Positions 44,678 through 53,869 of a DNA stretch of 60,783 nt are shown here, in pieces. The DNA is from Planctomycetota bacterium. Lineage in GTDB: Bacteria; Planctomycetota; UBA8108; JACQVS01. How positions within the stretch are numbered: position 1 is the first letter of the stretch; every line of letters begins with the position of its first letter. The stretch is taken from assembly GCA_028280485.1 (NCBI GenBank), contig JANQLS010000144.1, forward strand, positions 1 through 60,783, read 5' to 3'. Below the pieces are notes generated by a model, which saw nothing but the letters and a program-made list of their open reading frames with translations, had not been told where the DNA came from and made no database searches. Both the position numbers and the translations under genes were made by a program.

Positions 44678-45793
44678 TTAGTTACGCAATGCGTGGTAGA
44701 GATTAAGAAGAAAGACGCGGTTGTCTAAGCCTACGTAACTCAATGCCCCCCCCATCCTCGAAAAGGATTTCATAAATCGAACGTAGTACGCTGGGTTTTC
44801 GGGAGGGGGTTCGCCGATCGACCAATCCCAATGGATCTCTGCAAGGTCGTTGACGATGATGGAGAAGTCATCTAAGGAGGCTCCATTTTGCAAATGAATG
44901 TTTCGAGACATCGAAAGTGATTTCTCAAATATCATAGGAGACATCACCGAAGATCCCACGGAGAGGTACACTCCGTTTTCTAAATTATGAACTTGGCCTG
45001 CATAAGTTAAAAAGTCGACCAACGAAGCTCGGCCCACGGCTCCTCCACGAAAGAGGGGGTGACTGTAGATGATATCTTGTCCGATCCCGGGATGAATAGT
45101 AAACGGCACTCCCTTTTGGTAGCAGGTGTGTTGAATACTGAAGGGTTTAAAGTGATGGGGGATCTCTTTTTTACCAGGGTCGACACCGTAGTTGTCGATC
45201 GCATTGAGAAGATCAACGCAAGCGGCTTGCTCATCCGTGGCTTTCTCTCCTGATTGAAGGGGAGAGATTCTTTCGAGTAATTCCTCTCGACTGGGGATGA
45301 CGAGGCCATCTTCAGCCATCATTTTCCCGACGGCTTCACCGTAGCCCATCCCATTTAAGCTTCCAACTAAAAGAGATAAGCCTAAATAGGCTCCCGTATC
45401 TTCCCAAATTCCAAACTCACCAACGGAAACATTCGCCCGAACGTCTTCGCAACTTTTCCCCTGGTAGCCGAATTCCCAATCGTGAATGGAGCCCGCTCCG
45501 TTGGTGGAAATGAGAGTCAACCAGCCCTCTTCAACCATCCGAATGAGCAGAGGGGCCAAACCATTTTTGATAAGGTGTGCTCCATGACAAATCATCACCG
45601 GAGCATTCTTAGCCCGAGCTTCTTTTATTTTTTGAGCAGTCTTCTGGATGGTCGCCTGGTGCTCTCCTGCAGAAGGGATGGGTCCGTCTGGATCTACGGA
45701 GATGGATTCAAATTTAAATTTATTTTGCCTCTCAGCAACTGGGCGAAATTTGATGTCGCGGCGATCGAGGCGAAAGGGTGGCGGGTTGGCCAT
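44678..45793 (-). CDS. Deoxyhypusine-synthase-like Rossmann-fold protein, tentative
   Basis: A 371-residue cytoplasmic protein. The order APVMICHGAHLIKNGLAPLL, then WLTLISTNGAGSIHDWE, then GVYLSVGSSVMSPMIFEKSLS and FSIIVNDLAEIHWD resembles the deoxyhypusine synthase/homospermidine synthase-like fold, with 'TNGAG' in place of the synthase 'TTAGG' and a glycine-rich turn. The usual catalytic Lys region could not be confirmed. If the call is right it would bind NAD and a polyamine or related substrate; otherwise it is a conserved hypothetical Rossmann protein. It is the first gene of the operon with gph. Confidence 0.4.
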   Translation of the reverse strand: MANPPPFRLDRRDIKFRPVAERQNKFKFESISVDPDGPIPSAGEHQATIQKTAQKIKEARAKNAPVMICHGAHLIKNGLAPLLIRMVEEGWLTLISTNGAGSIHDWEFGYQGKSCEDVRANVSVGEFGIWEDTGAYLGLSLLVGSLNGMGYGEAVGKMMAEDGLVIPSREELLERISPLQSGEKATDEQAACVDLLNAIDNYGVDPGKKEIPHHFKPFSIQHTCYQKGVPFTIHPGIGQDIIYSHPLFRGGAVGRASLVDFLTYAGQVHNLENGVYLSVGSSVMSPMIFEKSLSMSRNIHLQNGASLDDFSIIVNDLAEIHWDWSIGEPPPENPAYYVRFMKSFSRMGGALSYVGLDNRVFLLNLYHALRN

Positions 45794-46051
45794 ATTTTGA
45801 AGATTCTTAAGAATTTGAAGGACAGAATTTGAAGATCGGGGGTCTAGATGAAAGTGGGGTCGTTAAGGGTGGCATCATCGCGAAAATGGTGAAGACCATC
45901 AACTTGAGATTATAGATTTTCTTGTACAATTTCAGTTGAGCCGAGAGTGAGACTCGATGTCCCCTGCTTTTTCTTGGTATAAACGTTCTTTTAAGTTTAA
46001 GCGCCCGCTTCCTGTGGGTGAGCACTCTTCAACCCAATCGATTGACGACCT

Positions 46052-46282
46052 ATGCCTCTTTACGAATTTAAGTGTGAATCTTGTGAAGTTCAATTTGAAG
46101 AATTGGTGAGCTTTGAACGCTCTGAAACAGGGGTAGATTGTACAAGCTGCGGAAGCCAGAAAACTCACAAAGTCTTGAGTGTCTTTTCAGCTTCGGTCTC
46201 TCCTGGAGGAGATGATTGTGCGCCGGGGGGTTGCGGTTTACCCCAATGTGGTCCGGTAGGTCAAAAGAGCCCCTTTACATGA
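46052..46282 (+). CDS. FmdB-family zinc-ribbon protein
   Basis: A 76-residue protein opening with MPLYEFKCESCEVQFEELVSF and continuing with DCTSCGSQKTHKVLSVFSAS. The two CxxC pairs form a zinc ribbon of the FmdB/regulatory type. A Cys- and Gly-rich tail, GGCGLPQCG, follows. The role is unclear; members are small regulatory or metal-handling proteins. It is 83 bases upstream of the threonine aldolase frame and may share its transcript. Confidence 0.82.
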   Translation: MPLYEFKCESCEVQFEELVSFERSETGVDCTSCGSQKTHKVLSVFSASVSPGGDDCAPGGCGLPQCGPVGQKSPFT

Positions 46283-46380
46283 GCTTCTTAATCGTTCAAT
46301 CTTCAGTTTGAAGATCTTCAATTCCTATAATTTAAACAACTCCACTCATTTCCTTCGCTCCATTTGTGAAATTCCATCTC

Positions 46381-47415
46381 ATGATCAATCTCTATAGCGA
46401 CACCCAAACTTTGCCGACCGATGCCATGTATGAGGCAATGAAAACTGCAGAGCTTGGAGATGATGTTCAACGAGCCGATCCCACGGTAAACCTTCTCGAA
46501 GAAAAGGTTGCTAAACTTTTTGGAAAAGAAGCAGCGATCTTGATGCCTACAGGGACGATGGCGAATCTCGCTTCTTTGTTAGTTCACGGAAAACACGGTT
46601 CAGAAGTCTTTTTAGAACCAGCCAATCACGTTTACCTTTATGAAGCTGGGGCTCTTTGTAGTGTAGCTGGATACACTCCAACCTTTTTCCAAGCAAATAG
46701 GGGGAGACCCGATCCCGACAGCTTTCGTCAGTCGATTCGAATGCGGGATGATCATTTCCCCAATCCTCGAGTGCTTTGGTTAGAAAACACTCACAATGCC
46801 GGTGGAGGAGTTGTTCTTCAACCTGAGCTTCAAAAAGAGATGGTTCACATCGCCCGTGAAAATGAATTATCCGTTCATGTCGACGGGGCGCGTATTTTTA
46901 ATGCATCGACGAAGTTGAATATTCCGGTAAGTGATCTCGTTTCTAACGTCGACAGTATCGGCTTTTGTTTATCCAAAGGTCTCTCTTGCCCTTTAGGATC
47001 AGTGTTGGTTGGAACCGAATCCTTCTGCGATGAAGCTCGTCGAGTAAGAAAGCGTTTGGGAGGAGGGATGCGCCAAGCGGGAATCGTTGCCGCCTGTGGA
47101 TTGGTGGCCCTTGAATCTGAAGTTCCTCGATTGAAGGAAGATCATGAAAACGCTTTGCAATTGGCTGAGGGCTTAGCACAAATTGATGGATTGGGAGTGG
47201 ATCCATCGCGGGTCGAAACCAATATGATTTTTATCGACACCTCGGGTTGGAAGGTCGAAGCTTACGACGCCACCCTTCTTCTCAAGGAAAAGGGTGTCTT
47301 GATTTCTGACATGAATTCAACGACCTTAAGGGTCGTCACCCACCGTATGTTTAAGCGCGAAGAGATTTCAGAAGTTATAAATATATTTAAGCTTACAAAA
47401 GATCAACTCGTTTGA
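46381..47415 (+). CDS. ltaE: Low-specificity L-threonine aldolase-type PLP enzyme
   Basis: The 344 residues begin with INLYSDTQTLPTDAM, the usual family start, and show LMPTGTMANLASLLVHG, the VHVDGARIFNA segment and the PLP-binding Lys in CLSKGLSCPLGSVLVG. It cleaves L-threonine or L-allo-threonine to glycine and acetaldehyde with pyridoxal phosphate in the cytoplasm and can feed glycine metabolism. The GTG at 46366 would add only five residues; ATG 46381 fits family starts better. The family is a fold-type I aminotransferase relative, and other aldolase substrates are possible. Confidence 0.9.
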   Translation: MINLYSDTQTLPTDAMYEAMKTAELGDDVQRADPTVNLLEEKVAKLFGKEAAILMPTGTMANLASLLVHGKHGSEVFLEPANHVYLYEAGALCSVAGYTPTFFQANRGRPDPDSFRQSIRMRDDHFPNPRVLWLENTHNAGGGVVLQPELQKEMVHIARENELSVHVDGARIFNASTKLNIPVSDLVSNVDSIGFCLSKGLSCPLGSVLVGTESFCDEARRVRKRLGGGMRQAGIVAACGLVALESEVPRLKEDHENALQLAEGLAQIDGLGVDPSRVETNMIFIDTSGWKVEAYDATLLLKEKGVLISDMNSTTLRVVTHRMFKREEISEVINIFKLTKDQLV

Positions 47416-47701
47416 TTTCTCCCGGCGTCTAGAATTTGGCCAAGATTTGGATCTCTACTTTCTCCTTCCTTTCAGGGTATTGGACGCTCACCCTGCCATC
47501 ATCGTAACCTTCATGAGTACCTCCAGACTTTATTGAGAGCTGGAAGGTGCAGATAAAAACAGGCAATTGGGTACAACGTCAGCAACTTTTCAATCTAGGG
47601 AACCATCGAATTTGAGAATTCCCTATCCTCCGGGCGTATTGAAAGTTGTATGGAAGAATTAAATCCTCCACTTAAGTGAGGTGGGATTGGGGTTACGAGG
47701 A

Positions 47702-48208
47702 ATGTCGGAAACGAGTGAAGTTCAAATCAGTACGGGAGAAATGGTCTCATACATCGAGGCAGCCAAGAGTGTCACCCAAGTGATGATGCAATCATTGGAT
47801 GCTGAATCGGGAGATCCGGTAAAGGGAAAGCCCGCTGATTTTGATTACGAGGTGAAATCACAAATCCATCTTTTCTGTCGCGCGCCCAGAACATTAACCA
47901 TTATGTTCGAAAAGGGTACTGGAGAAAAGATGGCTCAACGGTTGTTTTACACCGAAGATGAGCTCGAAGAGGAAGATGTTCATGATGCGATTGGTGAGCT
48001 TGCAAATATGGTCGCCGGAAACGCAAAAAGTGTTTTAGCCGATGTTCTTCAAGAACATATCGGTTTAGGGCTTCCATTAGTGGCTTGGAGTGCTGATCAA
48101 GGCGTATCCCCCTTTGAGGGCGATGACGATTCTGTTTTTATTCCATTTGAAACAAAAATTGGGAAGTTCGCTATCTTAGTGTCGAGAGGGCTGAACGCTC
48201 CCGATTAA
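47702..48208 (+). CDS. CheX/CheC-like chemotaxis phosphatase
   Basis: A 168-residue protein with the CheX/CheC signature DAIGELANMVAGNAKS (Glu and Asn of the phosphatase site in the E-x2-N arrangement), preceded by a beta region. CheX dephosphorylates phospho-CheY. A stand-alone CheX without CheY nearby suggests another response regulator as substrate. The start is uncertain: ATG 47702 is preceded directly by GAGGA, while GTG 47681 would add seven residues. The next small gene begins 22 bases downstream. Confidence 0.75.
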   Translation: MSETSEVQISTGEMVSYIEAAKSVTQVMMQSLDAESGDPVKGKPADFDYEVKSQIHLFCRAPRTLTIMFEKGTGEKMAQRLFYTEDELEEEDVHDAIGELANMVAGNAKSVLADVLQEHIGLGLPLVAWSADQGVSPFEGDDDSVFIPFETKIGKFAILVSRGLNAPD

Positions 48209-48230
48209 TATCTTTAGGGAAGATACACTC

Positions 48231-48575
48231 ATGGTTACGCAAGCAAAAGATAAAGAACGAACGGGTGATTTAAGCGTAGAGGCGAAAGAAGCTCTCAAGC
48301 TAGCGAGCCCTTCATCTTCTTGTAAAGATGTGATGGGAGTCGAGTGGTGGGTTCCTAGCCAGTACCAATTTCCTGAGCTTGAAGATGGCACTGAAGTTCT
48401 TTCAGTAGAAAAGGAAGTGCAAGGAATCTTTAGTGTCGAGTCGAGTTTTGGACAAGTTTCCAAAGCCTCGATTCAAAGTGTGAACGAAGATCCTCTTTCC
48501 TTTATCCCCGAGTCTCCCTCCTCCAAAGATTTCCTCTCCCCTTCATTCCCGCCGCTTGGTTCGTTTAAGAAGTAA
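48231..48575 (+). CDS. Hypothetical small protein downstream of CheX
   Basis: A 114-residue protein without a signal peptide, rich in Ser, Glu and Lys. It has CKDVMGVEWWVPSQYQFPEL near the middle and a Pro/Ser-rich disordered tail, FIPESPSS and PSFPPLGSF. AGGGAAGA is at good spacing before ATG 48231. The 22-base gap to the CheX-like gene suggests one transcript and perhaps a regulatory partner. I recognise no family. It ends just before the repeat R5. Confidence 0.55.
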   Translation: MVTQAKDKERTGDLSVEAKEALKLASPSSSCKDVMGVEWWVPSQYQFPELEDGTEVLSVEKEVQGIFSVESSFGQVSKASIQSVNEDPLSFIPESPSSKDFLSPSFPPLGSFKK

Positions 48576-48596
48576 ACGCCTCCCCCAAATAAAAAT

Positions 48597-48837
48597 CCCT
48601 CGCTAGCGCTTCGGGCTAGTTATTTAGTACCTGTTGAATAACAGGTACTAAATATATTTGCGTGGGATCACGCAAATTACAAAAATAGGCTAAAAGCCTA
48701 TGTTTTGTGGAGCGACGCCACAGCCCTTTTGGGCTATACCAGAGGCATAGGAAGAACTGCTTGGAGCGTTTGAAAAAAGGTCAGAACGACCTTTTTTCAA
48801 CAGAAACTAATTAACTAGCCCGAAGCGCTAGCGAGGG
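48597..48837. repeat. REP-like inverted repeat pair R5 enclosing the hairpin element
   Basis: Two perfect 26 bp inverted arms (48597-48622 and 48812-48837) carry the core CTAGCCCGAAGCGCTAGCG. They enclose the second multi-hairpin element, so the whole unit is 241 bp. It lies between convergent genes. Confidence 0.85.
48623..48800 (-). repeat. Multi-hairpin element, copy 2
   Basis: Given in plus coordinates, the stems are: 48623-48635 with 48640-48652 (13 bp, around GAAT); ATTTGCGTG 48656-48664 with 48669-48677 (loop GGAT, which reads ATCC on the minus strand); ATAGGCT 48685-48691 with 48695-48701; TGTGG 48706-48710 with 48718-48722; AGCCC 48722-48726 with 48731-48735; CTATACC 48734-48740 with 48744-48750; and a 13 bp stem 48770-48782 with 48788-48800. 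Read on the minus strand, the order, several loops and flanks match the element at 1-168. It is intergenic and its function is unknown. Confidence 0.8.
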
Positions 48838-48864
48838 GAAAATGTACATTTTCCAATCGTGTTT

Positions 48865-50187
48865 TTAATCCTTCTTCTCAGGCTGGGGCAATCCTAACGC
48901 TAATAACACCGGTAGAAGCAGTAAGGTCGAACCGGCAATATAGGATGTCATCTGACCAAATTTCCAGTACACAGCCGCAAAAACAACCGGACCGAACGCA
49001 CGTCCTAAGGCGCCTAACGATCTGAAAATACCCAAGGTGGATCCTTGTCGATCCGCGGGGGTATAGAGAGACGTTAAAGCTGTGAGGCACGGAGTTGCCA
49101 GCGCGCTTCCTACGGCCATGATACCGAGCCCGAGGTACAGCATGAACTTACTGGGATAACTGAATGAAATGATCAGAAAGGCGGGGATTAACAACATCAA
49201 ACCTGTTGATGCAAGGCGCTTTTCCCCCATTTTAGGTGCGAGTCTCCGAACGACTCCACCTTGCACTAGCGCGATAATAAATCCGATATAGACGAATAAG
49301 ACCCACATATTGTGGTGGCTGTAACCAAATTTATCTTTCGCAAAGAAGGTGATCGTAAATTCGATTCCACTGAAGGCGACGATGAAAAAGAAGTAGGCGA
49401 GGTTAGCTTTACTGACACCAGGAATATCGATCTTCTTGAAGAGTACTAAGGGATTGATAGGACGTCGGGCGTGACTCGCTTTCCCCTTGGCTTCTTCAGA
49501 AAGCGTTTCTTTGAAGCGAGTACTCACCCAAATCAAATTGATTAAGCTGAGTCCCATCGCAATCAAGGCACACATCGAAAATGGATTCAAGCCGAAACTT
49601 TCCCAAGAGGGCAAATGTTCCGTGAGATCCACTCGAGAAGAAAAACTTCCGATCGCCGGACCTAATATAAATCCGAGACCGAAGGCCGCTCCGATGACTC
49701 CCATTCCTTTCGCTCGATCTTTTTCACTTGTAAAGTCGGCGACAGCTGCACTCGCGGTTGCAATATTTCCACTCATACAACCCGTGATGAAACGGGAGAT
49801 GATGAGAAGTAAGAAGGAGCCGCTCAAAAACCAAACAAGGTAGCCAATAAAAGTTCCACTGATCGAAAGGAGTAAGATGGGTTTTCGACCGACTCGATCT
49901 GATAAGCCTCCCCAGACTGGGGCAAAGAGGAATTGAAGGAGGGAATAAATCGAACCCAAACATCCCCCGAAGAGAACGGTCGTGTAAAACGCTTTTTTAT
50001 CATCTTCTCCTCCGGCGAGCTTATCCAGAGCTTCAAAGAAGCCAGCGAAGAGCCCGTCCGTTCCTTCGGCCGTCCGGTAGTAATCAAGGAGGTCAGGAAA
50101 GAGAGGGAAGATGATCGAAAACCCGACGAGGTCGATGAACAAGGTCAGGAACAAGATTCCGAGTGGTGAACGTTTTTTTTCTGCCAT
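48865..50187 (-). CDS. MFS transporter, tetracycline-type drug/H+ antiporter family
   Basis: The 440-residue product has about 12 membrane spans. Motif A of the major facilitator superfamily is present as GGLSDRVGRKPILLL, and motif C is present as AAFGLGFILGPAIGSF, which fits the drug/H+ antiporter subfamilies including TetA-type exporters. The early loop of about 30 residues between the first two spans (YYRTAEGTDGLFAGFFEALDKLAGG) is unusual. The substrate is not evident; export of a small molecule by proton antiport is likely. Its downstream side faces the hairpin element. Confidence 0.85.
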   Translation of the reverse strand: MAEKKRSPLGILFLTLFIDLVGFSIIFPLFPDLLDYYRTAEGTDGLFAGFFEALDKLAGGEDDKKAFYTTVLFGGCLGSIYSLLQFLFAPVWGGLSDRVGRKPILLLSISGTFIGYLVWFLSGSFLLLIISRFITGCMSGNIATASAAVADFTSEKDRAKGMGVIGAAFGLGFILGPAIGSFSSRVDLTEHLPSWESFGLNPFSMCALIAMGLSLINLIWVSTRFKETLSEEAKGKASHARRPINPLVLFKKIDIPGVSKANLAYFFFIVAFSGIEFTITFFAKDKFGYSHHNMWVLFVYIGFIIALVQGGVVRRLAPKMGEKRLASTGLMLLIPAFLIISFSYPSKFMLYLGLGIMAVGSALATPCLTALTSLYTPADRQGSTLGIFRSLGALGRAFGPVVFAAVYWKFGQMTSYIAGSTLLLLPVLLALGLPQPEKKD

Positions 50188-50266
50188 AGTGATCGGGTGA
50201 GAATTATTTCACTGTTTGAGATGTCTTAAAGTCTGCGGCCAGGAGAGGGCCTGGCTCCAAAAGGCA

Positions 50267-50569
50267 ATGGGAAAGGGTACCGTTCTTGGGTTGGGAATGA
50301 AAGACAGCGCTGAATTTTTCGCGCATTCGAATCCATCTCGTAAGAAAAATTCGTTAAGTACCGAGAAATTAATCGTTTACCAAAGTCTTCAAGCTGAGGA
50401 GGAAACCGACGTTTTTCGCAAGATTAGGCCATTTAAAGTCGTCTTGATATACAATGACTCTAATTTCATGAAAGCCGAAGTCGATCTCGGCTCGATCTAT
50501 TTAGGTAGAGTCTCTTTCAATACATTCTCCGTAAATCGGGTGAAGGGCTCATTTCGTAAAAACGATTAG
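50267..50569 (+). CDS. Possible small protein, weak
   Basis: An open frame of about 100 residues (117 if TTG 50216 is used) fills the gap between the MFS gene and the HzsA-related gene. The second half, KLIVYQSLQAEEETDVFRKI and VVLIYNDSNFMKAEVDLGS, has a protein-like composition, but there is no good ribosome binding site and no recognised family. It could be real and co-transcribed with the next gene, or chance. Confidence 0.25.
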   Translation: MGKGTVLGLGMKDSAEFFAHSNPSRKKNSLSTEKLIVYQSLQAEEETDVFRKIRPFKVVLIYNDSNFMKAEVDLGSIYLGRVSFNTFSVNRVKGSFRKND

Positions 50570-50586
50570 GACTTCAAAGTTTCCTT

Positions 50587-53500
50587 ATGACTCATGTTTC
50601 TCCACGACCCTGGCGGGTCGTGATCTTCATCGGAATCTTTTTTGGATCTCTTCTGGGACGAGTTTTTGCTCAAGAAGAAACGCAGCTTGTTTCTCAAGTT
50701 CTTTTGAATGAGATCGCTTACGAACGCTATCAGTTGATGGCGAACCGCCATTCCTCATCAACGCTTCCCGTTCCTAACTTAGAACAGGTTCATTCCGAAG
50801 ATTTCGAAGAACCTATCATCGACGGATCTCTCGAAGATGATCTATGGGATGAAGCGAGCGCTTTTGAGTGGAATCCCTTGGGGACCAGTTCCTTGGCCCT
50901 GAAGGTCGACTGGAAGTTTAAAGCTTTCATCAGCCAAGAACATTTCTATCTTTCGGGGGAGTATCCCACCGCAGAACGACGACCTCACTCCTTTTACATT
51001 CACCTGAGTGCTCAGCAACAAATTCGTTTGTTCCTTGATCCTTCAAACCCAGGGAAAGCGGATTGGGTTCACCCAGATGGGGTTACGCCTCTTTCTGAAC
51101 CTCTCGGAATTTTTCGATCGACTCTCGATGAAGGGCGTTGGGTTTGGGAATTGAAATTGAGTCGGACTCACGCCCGCCTTCAAGAGCCCCTGGGGCCTTT
51201 AAGTCCCGTTTCCTTTTCATTGAGAACTGCGAAACCTCTGCAAGTCCTGGTGAGTCCTCAGTACCGACTTCTTCCTTCTCTTTACGCTCTCAGAATTAAG
51301 GGAGTCGACATCAAGGGCATTCGTGAATCGACACTCACCTTCGACATCGAGAATTACTATCAGAGAAAACTGAATGTCCGAACAAGCTTAAAGGATGAAG
51401 TCGACCTCGAACCGGGGGCGATTCAAGAATTTCAACTTAAGGATGGGGTTTACCGTGATCTCAACGGTCAGGGATGGGAATTTGAAGGGGGACCATTAGC
51501 TTTGCGTTTGGGTTATCCCAGCTTTATCACTGAGGCTAAGTATTGGTTCGAAAGCTCGGAAAAAAATTTAGGACTCATTCGTTCCCGCCTAGAAAGTTCC
51601 TCTGAAAGTACGGTTGCAAACTTTGAGGATCGACTAGAAGTTCTAAAAAAACGTCTCGAAGCGAGTTCTGAGCGAGATATTGAGAATTTAGAAAAAATCT
51701 ATCTCCAAATTCGTGAATTGAAGCGGCGAACTCTATTTTCCCTTTTACCTTCTCGGGTCGATCCCGTCGTTTTTCTCAGACGACATCATTTTAGAAAGGG
51801 AGAGTTTTATCGATCTTATCTCAACCAACTCCCTGGGGGAGATGTGGTTCAGATCTCATTACGAAATCCCAATGGGGGGCCTCAAGTATTGTTCACTCCT
51901 CATGCTGGAGGTTCAGTCAGAGACTTAGCTCTCTCGGGAACAGGTGAGAAAATCGCATTCAGTCACGTCAGGGAGGGTGATCGTATTCATTTGGAGGAAG
52001 TCGAATTAAAAACTCAATCTCAGAAAACTTTAACTTCTGGGGATCACAAAGATATTGAGCCGACTTACCTAAATGACGGCCGGATCATTTTTACTTCCAA
52101 TCGCGTAAAAACGATCAGCCCTATCGATGAGACTGAAAACTTCGTCCTCTATATCAAAGATCCAAAATCCGATGCACCTCCTCAGCGCTTGAGTTTCAAT
52201 AACTTGATGGATTTCACTCCCACGGTGTTGGATGACGGTCGAATCTTATTTTTGAGATGGGTATTGGAAGATAAGCCAGGGCATTTCATCAACGCCCTTT
52301 GGACGATCTACCCCGATGGGCGAGGATTGAATGGATTCTTTGGAATGAATCGCCCAGGAGTGACGATTGAGCCTCACCAAATTCCAGACAGTAGAAAGAT
52401 TATATGTGTCGACGCCGGACCCAATGGGCATTGGCGCTCACCTCTAGTCGGTGACCTTGCGATTATCGAATTCAATCAATCTGAAAACCGCATCGTTCAA
52501 CGGATTCGAGCGGAGCGCGGAGGATTTAAAACTCCTCACGCCCTGAGTAAAAATCTTTTCCTCACCTCTTACGGTTGGACGGATTCAGGCTGGGCGATTT
52601 ACTTGATGGATTCCAAGGGAGACCGTGAACTCGTTTATCGTGATCTCGAGTATTCATGTTTTAACCCGCTGGCTGTTCGAGCTCGTGAAAAAAACAATCT
52701 TCCTCATCTCGCTTCCAAAGATCTCGATCGTCCTTCTCGCTTGATCATTCAAGATGTCTATCAAGGGCTCCCCGGGGTGAAAAAAGGTGAGGTTAAAACC
52801 TTGAGAGTTGTCGCCTCTCCCGATATTCCCTCTTGGCCAACTACAGGTTCTTTTCAAGATCGACGCTTCCCTTGGTCACAAGGTCAAAGAACACCTCACC
52901 TCGAATTGGGTACGGTAGAAGTTTCTGAAGATGGTTCTGTCTTTGTTGAAGTTCCCTCGCGAACCAATTTATTTTTTCAACTTTTGGATGAGCGTGGAGA
53001 CTTGGTTCAAACGATGCGAGATAGTCTTCACTTTGCTCCTGGCGAAGGACGAAGTTGTATCGGATGTCATGAATCTCGATCCTTAGCACCTGTCGGTTAT
53101 CCCTCGCAAAATTTAGTTGCGTTGGGAAAACCTCTCGCCAAGTTGAAGCAGGACTCCAAACCGCGCGCAATTTCATTTCCTAGAGACATTCAGCCGATCT
53201 TAGATCGTCATTGCGTAACTTGTCACAGTGCTGAAAATCCTCAAGGAGGAATCGCCTTATCTTCCGACCAAACCCCTTACTTCTCGTTGGCCTATGAAAG
53301 TTTAGTAAAACGACCCGCGGGAAATTTATTTCAGATCGATTCGAAATCTAAAAACAAAAAACAAGATCAATTATCCCTCGCTGGAGGTATCAACAATAGC
53401 CCTGAAGCGCTCCTCCCGCGCTCGACGGGGTCGGCGGTGAGTCCGCTCTTGAAGCTTATTGATAAAGGACATCAAAAAGTTCAGCTCAGCACCTCAGATA

Positions 53501-53829
53501 GAAAGCAACTTGCTCGCTGGATCGATCTCAATGTTCCTTACTATTCTTCGACTGAACAACTGCCGAAAAAAGGATCCAGGAAATCATTAACAGCCCATTC
53601 GAGAACGGTATTACAGGCGGTTTTCAGGGCAAAATGTCGCGGGTGTCACCTGCCTCCAGATCCCGATTTTTCGGCTACAATCAATCTTTCGCGACCTGAA
53701 TTGAGTTTATGGCTTCGGGCTTCTCTCCCTACTGAAGAAGGGGGTTTGGCTCGATGTTCAAAGTCGGTCTTCTCAAATAAAGACGATCGACATTATCGTG
53801 CTATACTAAAAGCATTGAAGAATCCGTAA
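50587..53829 (+). CDS. HzsA-related secreted triheme protein with CBM9-like N-terminus
   Basis: The 1080-residue product has a signal peptide (about 1-29) and then an N-terminal beta domain like CBM9 (about 60-200, IIDGSLEDDLWDEASAF). The central part from about 400 is a propeller with TolB/PD40-type blades, LRNPNGGPQVLFTPHAGGS and DIEPTYLNDGRIIFTSNR, as in HzsA-related proteins. Three CxxCH heme sites follow: CIGCH, CVTCH and CRGCH. The characteristic LIIQDVYQGLPGVKKGEVK and the FQLLDERGDLVQTMRD segment are present. HzsA is a subunit of hydrazine synthase in anammox bacteria, but relatives occur widely in Planctomycetota without that reaction, so a periplasmic electron-transfer or redox role is more likely. 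It is the first of four co-directional genes. Confidence 0.85.
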   Translation: MTHVSPRPWRVVIFIGIFFGSLLGRVFAQEETQLVSQVLLNEIAYERYQLMANRHSSSTLPVPNLEQVHSEDFEEPIIDGSLEDDLWDEASAFEWNPLGTSSLALKVDWKFKAFISQEHFYLSGEYPTAERRPHSFYIHLSAQQQIRLFLDPSNPGKADWVHPDGVTPLSEPLGIFRSTLDEGRWVWELKLSRTHARLQEPLGPLSPVSFSLRTAKPLQVLVSPQYRLLPSLYALRIKGVDIKGIRESTLTFDIENYYQRKLNVRTSLKDEVDLEPGAIQEFQLKDGVYRDLNGQGWEFEGGPLALRLGYPSFITEAKYWFESSEKNLGLIRSRLESSSESTVANFEDRLEVLKKRLEASSERDIENLEKIYLQIRELKRRTLFSLLPSRVDPVVFLRRHHFRKGEFYRSYLNQLPGGDVVQISLRNPNGGPQVLFTPHAGGSVRDLALSGTGEKIAFSHVREGDRIHLEEVELKTQSQKTLTSGDHKDIEPTYLNDGRIIFTSNRVKTISPIDETENFVLYIKDPKSDAPPQRLSFNNLMDFTPTVLDDGRILFLRWVLEDKPGHFINALWTIYPDGRGLNGFFGMNRPGVTIEPHQIPDSRKIICVDAGPNGHWRSPLVGDLAIIEFNQSENRIVQRIRAERGGFKTPHALSKNLFLTSYGWTDSGWAIYLMDSKGDRELVYRDLEYSCFNPLAVRAREKNNLPHLASKDLDRPSRLIIQDVYQGLPGVKKGEVKTLRVVASPDIPSWPTTGSFQDRRFPWSQGQRTPHLELGTVEVSEDGSVFVEVPSRTNLFFQLLDERGDLVQTMRDSLHFAPGEGRSCIGCHESRSLAPVGYPSQNLVALGKPLAKLKQDSKPRAISFPRDIQPILDRHCVTCHSAENPQGGIALSSDQTPYFSLAYESLVKRPAGNLFQIDSKSKNKKQDQLSLAGGINNSPEALLPRSTGSAVSPLLKLIDKGHQKVQLSTSDRKQLARWIDLNVPYYSSTEQLPKKGSRKSLTAHSRTVLQAVFRAKCRGCHLPPDPDFSATINLSRPELSLWLRASLPTEEGGLARCSKSVFSNKDDRHYRAILKALKNP

Positions 53830-53869
53830 GGAGCTCTTCAATGTCTCTTCGGTATTTCTTCGAATAGTA

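Noticed and set aside
48623..48800. CRISPR array or integron attC site as explanation for the hairpins
   Set aside because: The hairpins differ from one another in sequence and there are no constant repeats with spacers, no integrase and no conserved attC core, so neither model fits.
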